This document shows, piece after piece, positions 7,144 to 15,539 of a stretch of DNA of 49,934 bases. The notes under the pieces were generated by a model, which was given only the letters and a program-made list of their open reading frames with translations, ran no database searches and had not been told where the DNA came from. Both the position numbers and the translations under genes were made by a program. The DNA is from Candidatus Choladousia intestinavium (GTDB lineage Bacteria; Bacillota; Clostridia; Lachnospirales; Lachnospiraceae): NCBI GenBank assembly GCA_018712785.1, contig DVGK01000042.1:1-49934 (forward strand). Direction: 5' to 3'. How positions within the stretch are numbered: the first letter of the stretch is position 1; each line of letters starts with the position of its first letter.

Positions 7144-8302
7144 ATGAAAAAGCGTATTTTGGCATGGAGTCTGGCCGCAGGCATGGCGCTGCTTCTGACT
7201 GCCTGCTCTCAGAGAAATGAGCCTCAGACAGAGAGTCCGACGGCAGCATCCGCTGCGGGGGAGGCAGTCGTGACGGAGGCCGGTACAGAAAGTAAAGAGA
7301 ATACTGAACAGACAGCCGGCATAGAGGCTGCAGAAGGAATCACTTCTGCGGGAAGTGAAGGGGCTGCGGAGAGCACAGCTCTTGCGGAGGAAGAAACAGA
7401 GACGGAGAGTGTCACTGGAACAGGAAACGGCGATGCCGGAGACATTCTGATAGCATATTTTTCCAATACCGGAAACACAGAGGCAGTAGCGGGTCAGATC
7501 GCGGAGCTGACTGGCGGAACACTGGCAGAAATCCAGAGAGCTCAGGAATATGAGGATCTGCAGTCAGAGGCGGAGGAAGAGATTCAGGAGGGAATCCGGC
7601 CTGAGATTACAGTCAGCGTTTCCAATGTGGAAGACTATGATACAGTATTCATAGGATATCCCATCTGGTGGGACGAAGCCCCCGCTATGATTTCCACCTT
7701 CCTGGAATCCTATGATTTTTCCGGGAAAACACTGATCCCCTTCTGCACCAGCGCCAGCGACTCCATTGACAACAGTCTGCATATTTTCGGCGAGCTCTGC
7801 CCGGACGCCACGATCGCCCAGGGGCTGACCGCCAACGACGACGCGGACATTGAAGCGTGGCTTCGGGAGCTGGGATTGATTTCTGAGAGCGCCGGCAGCA
7901 ATATTCTGATCGCGTATTTTTCCGTTCCGGAGACAGATGGAACAGATACGGTAGCCGGAGCAAGCCGGGTGGCCGTAGACGGAGAGGTATTGGGCAACTG
8001 TCAGTACATCGCCCAGCTGATTCAGGAGGAAACGGGAGGCGATCTCTTCCGGATTGAGACGGTACAGGAATACCCGGGTACCCATGCCCCTGTATACCTT
8101 CCTGGAGCAGTATGACTTCAGCGGAAAGACTATTATCCCCTTCACAACCCACGGCGGCAGCGGATTTTCCAGGACGATCCAGACCATTGCCGAGCTTCAG
8201 CCTGACGCGTCGGTTGTAGAAGAGGGGCTCTCCATCTCAAGAAACAGCGTGCCGGAGGCACAGAGCCAGGTGACGGACTGGGTAGCCGGTCTGGAATACT
8301 AG
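7144..8302 (+). pseudogene. Tandem-flavodoxin lipoprotein, second domain broken by deletion and frameshift
   Basis: The N-terminus is a lipoprotein signal with lipobox LTAC, then an acidic, Thr/Glu/Ala-rich linker to about residue 98. Flavodoxin domain 1 is complete (ILIAYFSNTGNTEAVA, IGYPIWWDEAP, then LESYDFSGKTLIPF). Domain 2 begins normally (ILIAYFSVPETDGTDTVAGA, then LFRIETVQEYPGT). Near 8077-8086 the frame then changes, and MPLYTFLEQYDFSGKTIIPF continues in another frame to 8302. In domain 1, 44 residues separate the matching points; in domain 2 only a few remain. About 120 bases are therefore missing, including the strand that would match YDTVFIGYPIWW. Translation from 7144 stops at 8115, so domain 1 could still be made. 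ATG 7144 is preferred over 7132, which lies directly against its AGGAAGGG. Confidence 0.82.
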
Positions 8303-8418
8303 GACGTTTATGCCATGCTCCTTAGAATTTGTTTAAAAGTTATTTAGATAATCCACCAAAATCTGTTAGAACTGTAGGATAGTCTGATAACAGCAAAACA
8401 AAGAAAGAAGGTTTTGGT

Positions 8419-8886
8419 ATGGAAAAAATTATGATTATTAGGGATTCCTTACGCAACAGACTGAAGCTGCTGAAATTCACTCTTTCCTCTTTTTCCAGCT
8501 TTCTGCTGGATTACATCCTTTTTGCTGCCTTTGCGGGTATTCTCCCGACGGCGGCAGCGAATATTTTCGCCCGGATGTTCAGCGCGGCATACAATTACGC
8601 TGTTAACTGCAGAGTTGTATTCCGCAGGGAGGAAAATCCAAAGACTGCCGCACAGTATTTTTCTCTGGCCTTATTTATCCTGGCCGCGAACAGTGTTCTT
8701 CTTCAGATTTTCCTGTGGCTTCATATACCCGTTTATCTGGCAAAAATCCTGACAGAAGCAGCCCTGTTTCTTATAAGCTGGACGGTGCAGAAAAAACTGA
8801 TCTTCGCGCGCTCCGGCTCACGGAATCTGGTATTTGAAAAGAGGGCGAAGGGATATGGAAGAACCGCGGGGCTTTGGAAAGTTTAA
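8419..8886 (+). CDS. GtrA-family membrane protein
   Basis: This 155-residue protein has four predicted transmembrane helices (about 22-40, 42-60, 78-98, 104-122) with the GtrA pattern: FSSFLLDYILF in helix 1, NYAVNCRVVFR after helix 2, and a basic end WTVQKKLIFAR. GtrA proteins are thought to help move undecaprenyl-linked sugars across the membrane for wall or polymer glycosylation. No glycosyltransferase partner lies beside it. The basic tail of about 25 residues is longer than usual. AAAGAAGG lies upstream of the ATG. The 116-base upstream gap holds no clear promoter. Confidence 0.85.
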   Translation: MEKIMIIRDSLRNRLKLLKFTLSSFSSFLLDYILFAAFAGILPTAAANIFARMFSAAYNYAVNCRVVFRREENPKTAAQYFSLALFILAANSVLLQIFLWLHIPVYLAKILTEAALFLISWTVQKKLIFARSGSRNLVFEKRAKGYGRTAGLWKV

Positions 8887-8920
8887 AGAAAGTTTAGATA
8901 TTCATATAGGATTGTTTAGG

Positions 8921-8963
8921 GACGCCTGCTAGGCTTTTTACAGAAAAAAAGTCAGGAGGCGTC
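8921..8963 (+). promoter_or_regulatory. Inverted repeat that would bury the ATPase ribosome site
   Basis: GACGCCT (8921-8927) pairs perfectly with AGGCGTC (8957-8963), which overlaps the AGGAGG ribosome site (8954-8959) of the P-type ATPase. The same left arm can instead form the small hairpin GCCT-GCT-AGGC (8924-8934), followed by TTTTT, a weak terminator shape. The two folds exclude each other, so the leader could switch expression. Confidence 0.45.
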
Positions 8964-8969
8964 AGTTTT

Positions 8970-11312
8970 ATGAAGCAGAAAGCATACGGGCTCTCCACGG
9001 AGGAAGTCCGGAAAAGAATGGAACAGGGTGAGGGAAACATTACCGCGGCCACAGTGACAAAGACGTATGGACAGATCATAAAGGAAAATGTTTTCACTCT
9101 GTTTAACTTTTTGAATTTTTTAATCGCAGGTCTCCTCTTCGCGGCAGGAGCCTACTCGAACATGCTGTTTATCGCCATCATTCTTCTGAATCTTGTGATT
9201 GGAATCGCGCAGGAATGTAAGGCCAAAAAACTGGTGGATGAGCTGTCCTTGCTGAACCGGCCGGGCGTATGCGTGATGAGAGATGGAAGAGAACAGAAGA
9301 TTGAAACCGATCAGGTGGTCAGGGGAGACTGGCTTCTTCTGGAAAGCGGCAGCCAGATCTGCAGCGACGCTACAGTCCGGGAGGGCAGCCTGGAGGTGAA
9401 CGAGTCTCTCCTTACAGAGGAGAGCGATCCGGTGGTAAAACAGCAGGGAAGCAGCCTTTTATCCGGAAGCTTTGTGATCTCCGGGAGAGCGTACGCGGAG
9501 GTTACGCATGTAGGGAATGAAAATTACGCGGCCCGGCTTGTGAATGAAGTAAAAAAAGAAAAAAAGATTCAGTCCGAGCTTTTAGGATCCATGAAGAAGG
9601 TGACAAGATTTACCAGTATGCTGATTATTCCTCTGGGAATCCTCCTTTTTCTGGAAGCAGTCTGGGCGCGCCGGACACCGGCGGACCAGGCGGTGGTATC
9701 CTCGGCCGCAGCTCTTCTTGGAATGCTGCCCAAAGGGCTGGTGCTGCTGATCTCCGTTTCGCTGGCAGCCGGCGTCATCCGCCTTGCGAAGAAGAGAATT
9801 CTAATACAGAATCTTTACTCCTTGGAAACCCTCGCCCATGTAGATACCCTCTGCCTGGATAAAACAGGGACCATTACAGACGGCAGCATGAAGGTCCGTT
9901 CTGTGCTCCCGCTGGCAGAGCTGCCGGCGGGACAGATGGACGCTCTGGTACAGTCCTATATGGCGGCCTGCGTGGATAATAACAGCACCATAAACGCACT
10001 GAAGGAAAAGTTCCTGCCGGATGCGGTATACCGGGCCGCCCATGTAACTCCGTTTTCTTCCGGAAGAAAATGGGGCTGCATCAGCTTTGAAGGGATCGGA
10101 AGTGTTTTCGTGGGAGCGCCGGAACGGATCCTGGAGACGCTGCCGGCGAATCTTTCCCGGGAACTGGAGCAGGGCCGGCGCCTTGTGGCGATCGGGTATT
10201 CAGGAAGAGAGTGGGAGGACACTGCAAGCCTTCCGGAGGGAATCCAGCCTCTGTATGCCGTAGTGCTGGAGGATACCATCCGTAAGGGAGCGGAAAATAC
10301 ATTGGAATTTTTCCGCAGAGAAGGGGTAGAGGTTAAAGTGATTTCCGGGGATCACGTAAAAACTGTTTCCGCAACCGCCAGGCGTGCGGGACTCAGACGG
10401 TGGAAGGGCGCGGTGGATCTGGCCGCTCTGGGCGAAAGGATTGACTATGAGGAAATCTGTGAAAAATACGCTGTTTTTGCCCGGGTAACCCCGGCGCAGA
10501 AGCAGGAACTGGTAAAGGCACTGCAGAAGAGGGGGCACAAGGCGGCGATGACAGGAGACGGGGTCAATGATCTGCTGGCACTGCGGGAAGCAGACTGCTC
10601 CGTCGCCGTGGCTGATGGAAGCTACGCCAGCCGGCAGCTGGCCCAGGTGGTGCTGCTGGATTCGGATTTTACGCACCTTCCCCAGGTGGTGATGGAGGGA
10701 AGAAAAGTTATTCACAATGTGACCCGAACCGCTGGCGTGTTTTTTATCAAAACCATTTACTCAACCCTTGTATCCCTGATCTGCCTGCTGGGGAATATCC
10801 CCTTCCCCTTTATCCCCATTCAGATTACCCTGGTGGATGCATGCATTGAAGCGTATCCCTCCTTTCTTACCATCTGGGAGTCGGATACCAGGAGAATACA
10901 GGGAGGTTTTCTAAAGACAGCCATTTCCCATGCCCTGCCCTTTGGACTGGCAGTGACGGCTATGATCGGGATTGTCAGTCTGAGCGCGCCCTTTGCGTCA
11001 GGAGAACGGCAGACGGTTATGTATCTGCTTTTGATTTTTATTTCTATGGCGGCTGTGTTTAACAGCTGTATTCCATTCACCAGGCTGCGGGCCTTCCTGT
11101 GCGTGTCCATGGTTCTTGGAACGTCCGCAGCCCTGTACTTGTTTCCGGTGCTGCTTGCGCTTCACCCGGTGACTTCCTCCATGGCCGCGTATACGGCCCT
11201 GGGCGCGGCTGTATCCGTGGTATTCCTCCTGACAGCGGAGAATCTAAGAAAATACTTCAGCAGCAGAAAGGAGAGAAAGAGACTTGACAGAAGCAGAATT
11301 TCAATTTCTTGA
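8970..11312 (+). CDS. Cation-transporting P-type ATPase
   Basis: This 780-residue HAD-type P-type ATPase has an N-terminal cation-ATPase segment (GLSTEEVRKRMEQGEGN), an actuator domain, phosphorylation site D297 in CLDKTGTIT, a hinge motif MTGDGVNDLLALREADCSVA, and about ten transmembrane helices, six of them C-terminal. Two motifs differ from the canonical ones: TGES reads TEES (149-152), and the helix-4 PEGL reads PKGL (254-257), which replaces a cation-binding Glu with Lys. The ion is therefore unclear; related Firmicutes pumps are annotated only as cation-translocating. AGGAGG precedes the ATG inside an inverted repeat. The PAP2 gene starts within its last 29 bases. Confidence 0.92.
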   Translation: MKQKAYGLSTEEVRKRMEQGEGNITAATVTKTYGQIIKENVFTLFNFLNFLIAGLLFAAGAYSNMLFIAIILLNLVIGIAQECKAKKLVDELSLLNRPGVCVMRDGREQKIETDQVVRGDWLLLESGSQICSDATVREGSLEVNESLLTEESDPVVKQQGSSLLSGSFVISGRAYAEVTHVGNENYAARLVNEVKKEKKIQSELLGSMKKVTRFTSMLIIPLGILLFLEAVWARRTPADQAVVSSAAALLGMLPKGLVLLISVSLAAGVIRLAKKRILIQNLYSLETLAHVDTLCLDKTGTITDGSMKVRSVLPLAELPAGQMDALVQSYMAACVDNNSTINALKEKFLPDAVYRAAHVTPFSSGRKWGCISFEGIGSVFVGAPERILETLPANLSRELEQGRRLVAIGYSGREWEDTASLPEGIQPLYAVVLEDTIRKGAENTLEFFRREGVEVKVISGDHVKTVSATARRAGLRRWKGAVDLAALGERIDYEEICEKYAVFARVTPAQKQELVKALQKRGHKAAMTGDGVNDLLALREADCSVAVADGSYASRQLAQVVLLDSDFTHLPQVVMEGRKVIHNVTRTAGVFFIKTIYSTLVSLICLLGNIPFPFIPIQITLVDACIEAYPSFLTIWESDTRRIQGGFLKTAISHALPFGLAVTAMIGIVSLSAPFASGERQTVMYLLLIFISMAAVFNSCIPFTRLRAFLCVSMVLGTSAALYLFPVLLALHPVTSSMAAYTALGAAVSVVFLLTAENLRKYFSSRKERKRLDRSRISIS

Positions 11313-11829
11313 TTTCATTCAGCAGAATTTCAGGACGCCCGCAGGGGACGCTTTTATGGTGGCGGTCACCACCCTGGGAAATGCCGGGGCCGTATGGATC
11401 CTGCTGGGGATTTTGCTGCTGCTCCGGAAAAAACACCGAAAAACAGGAATTATCCTTCTTGCCGCCTTGTTTATTGACTTTTTGGTGTGTAATATATACT
11501 TAAAGAATCTGATTCAGGCTCCAAGACCCTGTGAACTGAATACGGCAGTGCAGCTTTTGATTTCCAGGCCATCGGATTATTCCTTTCCTTCCGGGCACAC
11601 GGCGTCATCCTTTGCCGCGGTTACGGTATTCTTCCTGCAAAAAGAAAAATTCTGGCCGGCGGCCCTGGTTCTTGCTTTGCTGATTGCCTTTTCCAGAATG
11701 TACCTGTATGTGCATTTTCCCTCTGATATAACAGGGGGAATTCTTACCGGCATTGCCTGTGCCGTTTTGACCCGGACTATTCTGCAGGGGGCCTGGAGAC
11801 GATTTAAAAAACATACTGTGAAAGGGTGA
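11284..11829 (+). CDS. PAP2-family phosphatase
   Basis: This 181-residue membrane phosphatase has about five helices. All three signature motifs are present: KNLIQAPRP (about 76-84), PSGHTAS (about 101-107) and SRMYLYVHFPSD (about 138-149), giving the catalytic His pair and phosphate-binding Arg/Lys. Such enzymes remove phosphate from lipid pyrophosphates such as undecaprenyl-PP or from phosphatidic acid. It starts at TTG 11284 inside the ATPase gene, with AAAGGAGAG upstream, so the two are translationally coupled. The histidine kinase follows after 52 bases and is probably in the same transcript. Confidence 0.92.
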   Translation: MTEAEFQFLDFIQQNFRTPAGDAFMVAVTTLGNAGAVWILLGILLLLRKKHRKTGIILLAALFIDFLVCNIYLKNLIQAPRPCELNTAVQLLISRPSDYSFPSGHTASSFAAVTVFFLQKEKFWPAALVLALLIAFSRMYLYVHFPSDITGGILTGIACAVLTRTILQGAWRRFKKHTVKG

Positions 11830-11881
11830 AGGATGGAAGGGACGAAAAAGCCTTCACACAGGACAGAAGGGGTGGATTTGG

Positions 11882-13048
11882 ATGTCTTTGAAAAAGCGGA
11901 TGTTTCGGAACAACATGGCGATTTTGTTTCTGGCGCTTCTGGCTTTGATGGCGGTTATCCTACTGGTGGCGGTGGCCTTTGAGGATTCGCTGGAGCGGCA
12001 GCTTCATCTGATAGGACAGGAGCTGCTGGCCCCCTATGGCCAGGAGCAGGCAGGGATTCTGGAGAAGGGGGTTGAGGATTTTTTCAGGAACTCTTTTTCT
12101 ACTCTTCTGGTTGCCTTCTGTTTGATGGGTATGGGAGGAATCAGCGCGATTCTTCTGCTGGCTTCTGTTTTTACAAAACGGATGAACCGGCTTGTCACAG
12201 AGCCTCTGGAGCTTCTGAACCAGGGGGCGGCCCGGATCCGGGACGGAAACCTGCGGGAAGAAATCTCCTATCAGGGGGAGGAAGAATTTGAACGGGTCTG
12301 CCAGACCTTTAACGATATGCAGCGCAGGATTCTGGAAGCGCAGGAGCAGAGAAGCAGGGACGAGAGGGCCAGGATTGATATGGTAACCGGCATCTCCCAT
12401 GACCTTCGCACCCCCCTTACCTCCATACAGGGCTATATTAAAGGCGTTCTGGATCACGTGGCGGATACGCCCGAAAAGCAGGAGCTGTATCTGCGGACCG
12501 CTTTTGAGGCCACAGAGGAAATGAATCTGCTTCTGCAGAAGCTGTTTGAGTTCTCGCGGATGGAAAGCGGACAGGTCCCTTTTCATAAGGTGCCGGCTGA
12601 CCTGGCAGAATTTACAGCCGCCTATACGGCTCAGAAGGAGGCAGTTCTGGAGGGAGAAGGACTGCGATTTTCCTTGGAAAGGGAGAGAGAGGTCATGCCG
12701 GACATCCTTATGGATGTGGAACAGTTTCGCCGGATTTTCGACAATCTGCTGGAGAACAGCCGGAAGTATGCCGGGGCGGATCCACTGCGCATTGAGATTC
12801 GCATCTATACGGAAGGAACCGATCTTATATTAAGCTGGAAGGACAACGGGAGCGGCGTTCCGGAGGAAAAGCTGGGCCGGATTTTTGATAAGTTTTACCA
12901 GTGTGATGAGGCAAGAGCAAAGAAAGGAAGCGGCGTAGGGCTTTATGTGGTGAAATATATCACAGAACACCATGGCGGCCGAGTGGTGGCAGAGAACGGG
13001 GAGGGACTGAAGCTGATTTTCCATTTTCCTATTTACAGGCAGACATAG
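11882..13048 (+). CDS. Sensor histidine kinase
   Basis: This 388-residue kinase has two transmembrane helices (about 13-32 and 75-97) around a short external domain of about 40 residues, a HAMP domain (about 98-150), and an H-box GISHDLRTPLTSIQGYIKG. The ATPase domain has an N-box (DNLLENSRKYAG), G1 (KDNGSGVPEE), F-box (FDKFYQ) and G2 (GSGVGLYVVKYI). All catalytic motifs are intact. The gene next to it (13147) is the expected partner regulator but has lost its phosphoacceptor. The kinase may therefore now signal through the related intact regulator at 14764, which has no kinase of its own nearby. Confidence 0.95.
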   Translation: MSLKKRMFRNNMAILFLALLALMAVILLVAVAFEDSLERQLHLIGQELLAPYGQEQAGILEKGVEDFFRNSFSTLLVAFCLMGMGGISAILLLASVFTKRMNRLVTEPLELLNQGAARIRDGNLREEISYQGEEEFERVCQTFNDMQRRILEAQEQRSRDERARIDMVTGISHDLRTPLTSIQGYIKGVLDHVADTPEKQELYLRTAFEATEEMNLLLQKLFEFSRMESGQVPFHKVPADLAEFTAAYTAQKEAVLEGEGLRFSLEREREVMPDILMDVEQFRRIFDNLLENSRKYAGADPLRIEIRIYTEGTDLILSWKDNGSGVPEEKLGRIFDKFYQCDEARAKKGSGVGLYVVKYITEHHGGRVVAENGEGLKLIFHFPIYRQT

Positions 13049-13146
13049 AGGAAAGGGAGAAAATGCAGAAGCTGGAGGAAGCCCATGGCGGAACAAAAAC
13101 GATACAGGATATCATTGAGCAGGACGCAGGAAGGCAGGCATTAGAT

Positions 13147-13766
13147 ATGAAAAGGATTCTGATAGTGGAGGATGATGAAAAAATCGCGATGCTGGAAAGA
13201 GACTATCTGGAAAGCAGCGGATATGAGATCTGCCGGCAGATCCGCAATGAGATCGATATCCCCATTCTTATGGTCACGGCCGGACGGAAAGTGTGGATGT
13301 GATCCGGGGGCTGGGCCTTGGGGCGGACGATTACATTACAAAGCCCTTTGATCCCTCACAGCTTGTGGCCCTGGTGCGTTCTCATCTGAAGCGGTATGCC
13401 AGGCTGACAGGCAGAGACGAAAAGGAAAAGCAGGGAGAAGGACAGATTCGGATCGGTGATGTAGTGATTGAACCGAAGACCTGGAAGGTGTGGAAGAAGG
13501 GGGAGGAGAAGCGGCTTCCAAACCGGGAGTTTGAGCTTCTTCGCTTTTTGGCGGAGAATCCCAATCTGGTTTTTTCAAAAGTAGAGCTCTTTGAAAAAAT
13601 ATGGGGCTATGATTACGTCTCGGATGCCGCTACGGTGTCCGTCCATATCAATCGCCTTCGGGAGAAGATTGAGGACGATGCCAGGAATCCCAAAATCATT
13701 GAAACCATATGGGGCGCCGGGTATCGTCTGAACGCGGATCCGGACGCTTCCGGAAGCGGAGCGTAA
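13147..13766 (+). pseudogene. OmpR-family response regulator, receiver deleted and frameshifted
   Basis: The start MKRILIVEDDEKIAMLERDY and the intact C-terminal winged helix (from NREFELLRFLAENPNLVFSK to the end) show an OmpR-type regulator. The intact paralogue at 14764 is a ready comparison. There, 35 more residues lie between the DYL helix and ICREIR, including phosphoacceptor D52; here GYE runs directly into ICRQIR. A second lesion follows VTA: 20 bases precede ATCCGGGGGCTGGG where the paralogue has 21, so the frame breaks near 13280-13300 and resumes as DVIRGLGLGADDYITKPFDP. Full-length product cannot be made. A start at GTG or ATG 13293 could give a DNA-binding domain without control. 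ATG 13147 is chosen as the family start. Confidence 0.88.
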
Positions 13767-13842
13767 GGCGGAACGGAGCAAAGAAAAATTTTCCCGGGCC
13801 GCAGAACGTCTGGAAGAACATAAAAGGAAGGGGAAGAGAAAG

Positions 13843-14718
13843 ATGTGGCTTTTATACGCTGTAGGCTCTGCTTTTTTTGCGGGAGTGACATCCATTCTGG
13901 CCAAAATAGGCATACAGAAGACGGATTCGACTGTGGCAACCGCCCTGCGGACAGTGGTGGTTCTGATTTTTTCCTGGGGGATTGTGTTCCTGACAGGTTC
14001 CCAGACCCAGATCACGTCTCTCGGAGGACAGACCGTGCTGTTTCTGGTTCTGTCGGGTCTGGCCACCGGGGCTTCCTGGCTGTGCTACTTTCGGGCGCTG
14101 CAGATTGGGGAGATCAACAAGGTAGTCCCCATTGACAAATCCAGCACCGTGCTGACCATACTTCTTGCGTTTCTTTTTCTGGGAGAGAGCATCAGCTTTC
14201 CAAAAGGAGTGGCAGTGGCTGCCATCGCGGCGGGAATTTTCCTGATGATTGAACGGAAGGGAGAGCCGGCGGCGCCGGAGAAGCGGTCAAAAACAGGGGC
14301 GGGCTGGATTCTCTATGGGGCAGGCTCCGCTTTCTTTGCCAGCCTGACGGCCATTCTGGGAAAAATCGGAATTACCGGAGTGGAATCCAACCTGGGGACC
14401 GCTATACGGACCAGCGTGGTTCTTGTGATGGCATGGATGATGGTGTTTGTCACGGGAAAAACAAAGGAAATTTCCGGAATCTCCAGAAAAGAGCTGCTGT
14501 TTATCAGCCTTTCCGGGATTGCCACCGGCGCCTCCTGGCTGTGCTACTACCGGGCGCTCCAGGAAGGGCCGGCCAGCGTGGTGGCTCCGGTGGATAAGCT
14601 CAGCGTTCTGGTGACAGTTGTGTTTTCTTATTTTGTATTTGGAGAAAAACTTGGCAGGAAGGCAGCGGCGGGTCTGGTGTTTTTGACGGCGGGAACTGTG
14701 GCCATGGCTGTTTTGTAA
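13843..14718 (+). CDS. EamA-family (DMT) transporter
   Basis: This 291-residue transporter has ten predicted helices in two clearly repeated halves. Each half begins with a near-identical stretch (YAVGSAFFAGVTSILAKIGI and YGAGSAFFASLTAILGKIGI) and contains SGLATGASWLCYFRALQ or SGIATGASWLCYYRALQ. This is the tandem EamA fold of drug/metabolite transporters, which export small metabolites. The substrate cannot be told. A GGAAGGGGAAGAG ribosome region precedes the ATG. It lies between the damaged and the intact response regulators and could be their target. Confidence 0.92.
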   Translation: MWLLYAVGSAFFAGVTSILAKIGIQKTDSTVATALRTVVVLIFSWGIVFLTGSQTQITSLGGQTVLFLVLSGLATGASWLCYFRALQIGEINKVVPIDKSSTVLTILLAFLFLGESISFPKGVAVAAIAAGIFLMIERKGEPAAPEKRSKTGAGWILYGAGSAFFASLTAILGKIGITGVESNLGTAIRTSVVLVMAWMMVFVTGKTKEISGISRKELLFISLSGIATGASWLCYYRALQEGPASVVAPVDKLSVLVTVVFSYFVFGEKLGRKAAAGLVFLTAGTVAMAVL

Positions 14719-14763
14719 GGAAAGAAAAGAGAAAGTCCGGAGTCAGGCGAAGGAGGAAGAGAA

Positions 14764-15501
14764 TTGAACAGGATTCTTATTATAGAGGATGACGAGCTGA
14801 TCGCGGAGCTGGAGAGGGATTATCTGGCGGCGGAGGAAATGGAGGCGGATATTGCGGCGGATGGGATCAGCGGGCTGGAGCAGTTTAAGAAAAAGGAGTA
14901 TCAGGCAGTGATTCTGGATCTGATGCTTCCGGGGAAAAACGGTTTTTCAATTTGCCGGGAAATCCGGAAGCTGTCCGATGTCCCGATTCTTCTGGTTACC
15001 GCAAGAAAAGAAGAAATTGACAAAATCCGGGGGCTGGGCCTTGGCGCTGATGACTATGTGGTAAAGCCCTTCAGCCCTATGGAGCTGGTTGCCAGAGTAA
15101 AGGCTCACATGCAGATACACAGGTCTTTAAAAAGCGGCTCATCCGAAAGAACCATTAAAGCCGGACGGCTGGAGATCTATCCGGATTCTTATCGGGTATA
15201 CAAGGACGGACAGCCTGTCGAGCTTACAGGGAGGGAATTCGAGCTCCTCTTTTTTCTGGCCGAAAATCCGAATATTGTATTCTCAAAGGAACGGCTTTTT
15301 GACCGTATCTGGGGAATGGAGGCTGTAGGGGATCTGGCGACCGTAACGGTCCATGTCAATAAGCTGCGGGAAAAGATTGAGGACGATCCATCCAGCCCCA
15401 AGCTCATCAAGACCGTCTGGGGCGTAGGGTATCGGTTTCAGCGGGAGAATGAGCCGGGAACGCTCTTTACTAATTCAGGGAAATGGAGTAAGATATCCTA
15501 A
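14764..15501 (+). CDS. OmpR/PhoB-family response regulator (orphan)
   Basis: This 245-residue regulator has a complete receiver domain (E8, D9/D10, phosphoacceptor D52 in VILDLMLPG, T and K in VTARKE and DDYVVKPF) and a winged helix (TGREFELLFFLAENPNIVFSKE, then TVWGVGYRFQ). It is closely related to the damaged regulator at 13147, so the pair probably arose by duplication. No kinase is adjacent; the nearest is at 11882. It starts at TTG 14764, with AGGAGGAAGAG just upstream. The tail after VGYRF is about 20 residues longer than usual. Confidence 0.94.
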   Translation: MNRILIIEDDELIAELERDYLAAEEMEADIAADGISGLEQFKKKEYQAVILDLMLPGKNGFSICREIRKLSDVPILLVTARKEEIDKIRGLGLGADDYVVKPFSPMELVARVKAHMQIHRSLKSGSSERTIKAGRLEIYPDSYRVYKDGQPVELTGREFELLFFLAENPNIVFSKERLFDRIWGMEAVGDLATVTVHVNKLREKIEDDPSSPKLIKTVWGVGYRFQRENEPGTLFTNSGKWSKIS

Positions 15502-15539
15502 AAACCGTCAAAACACGGAGAAAAGGAGAAGGATCGATC

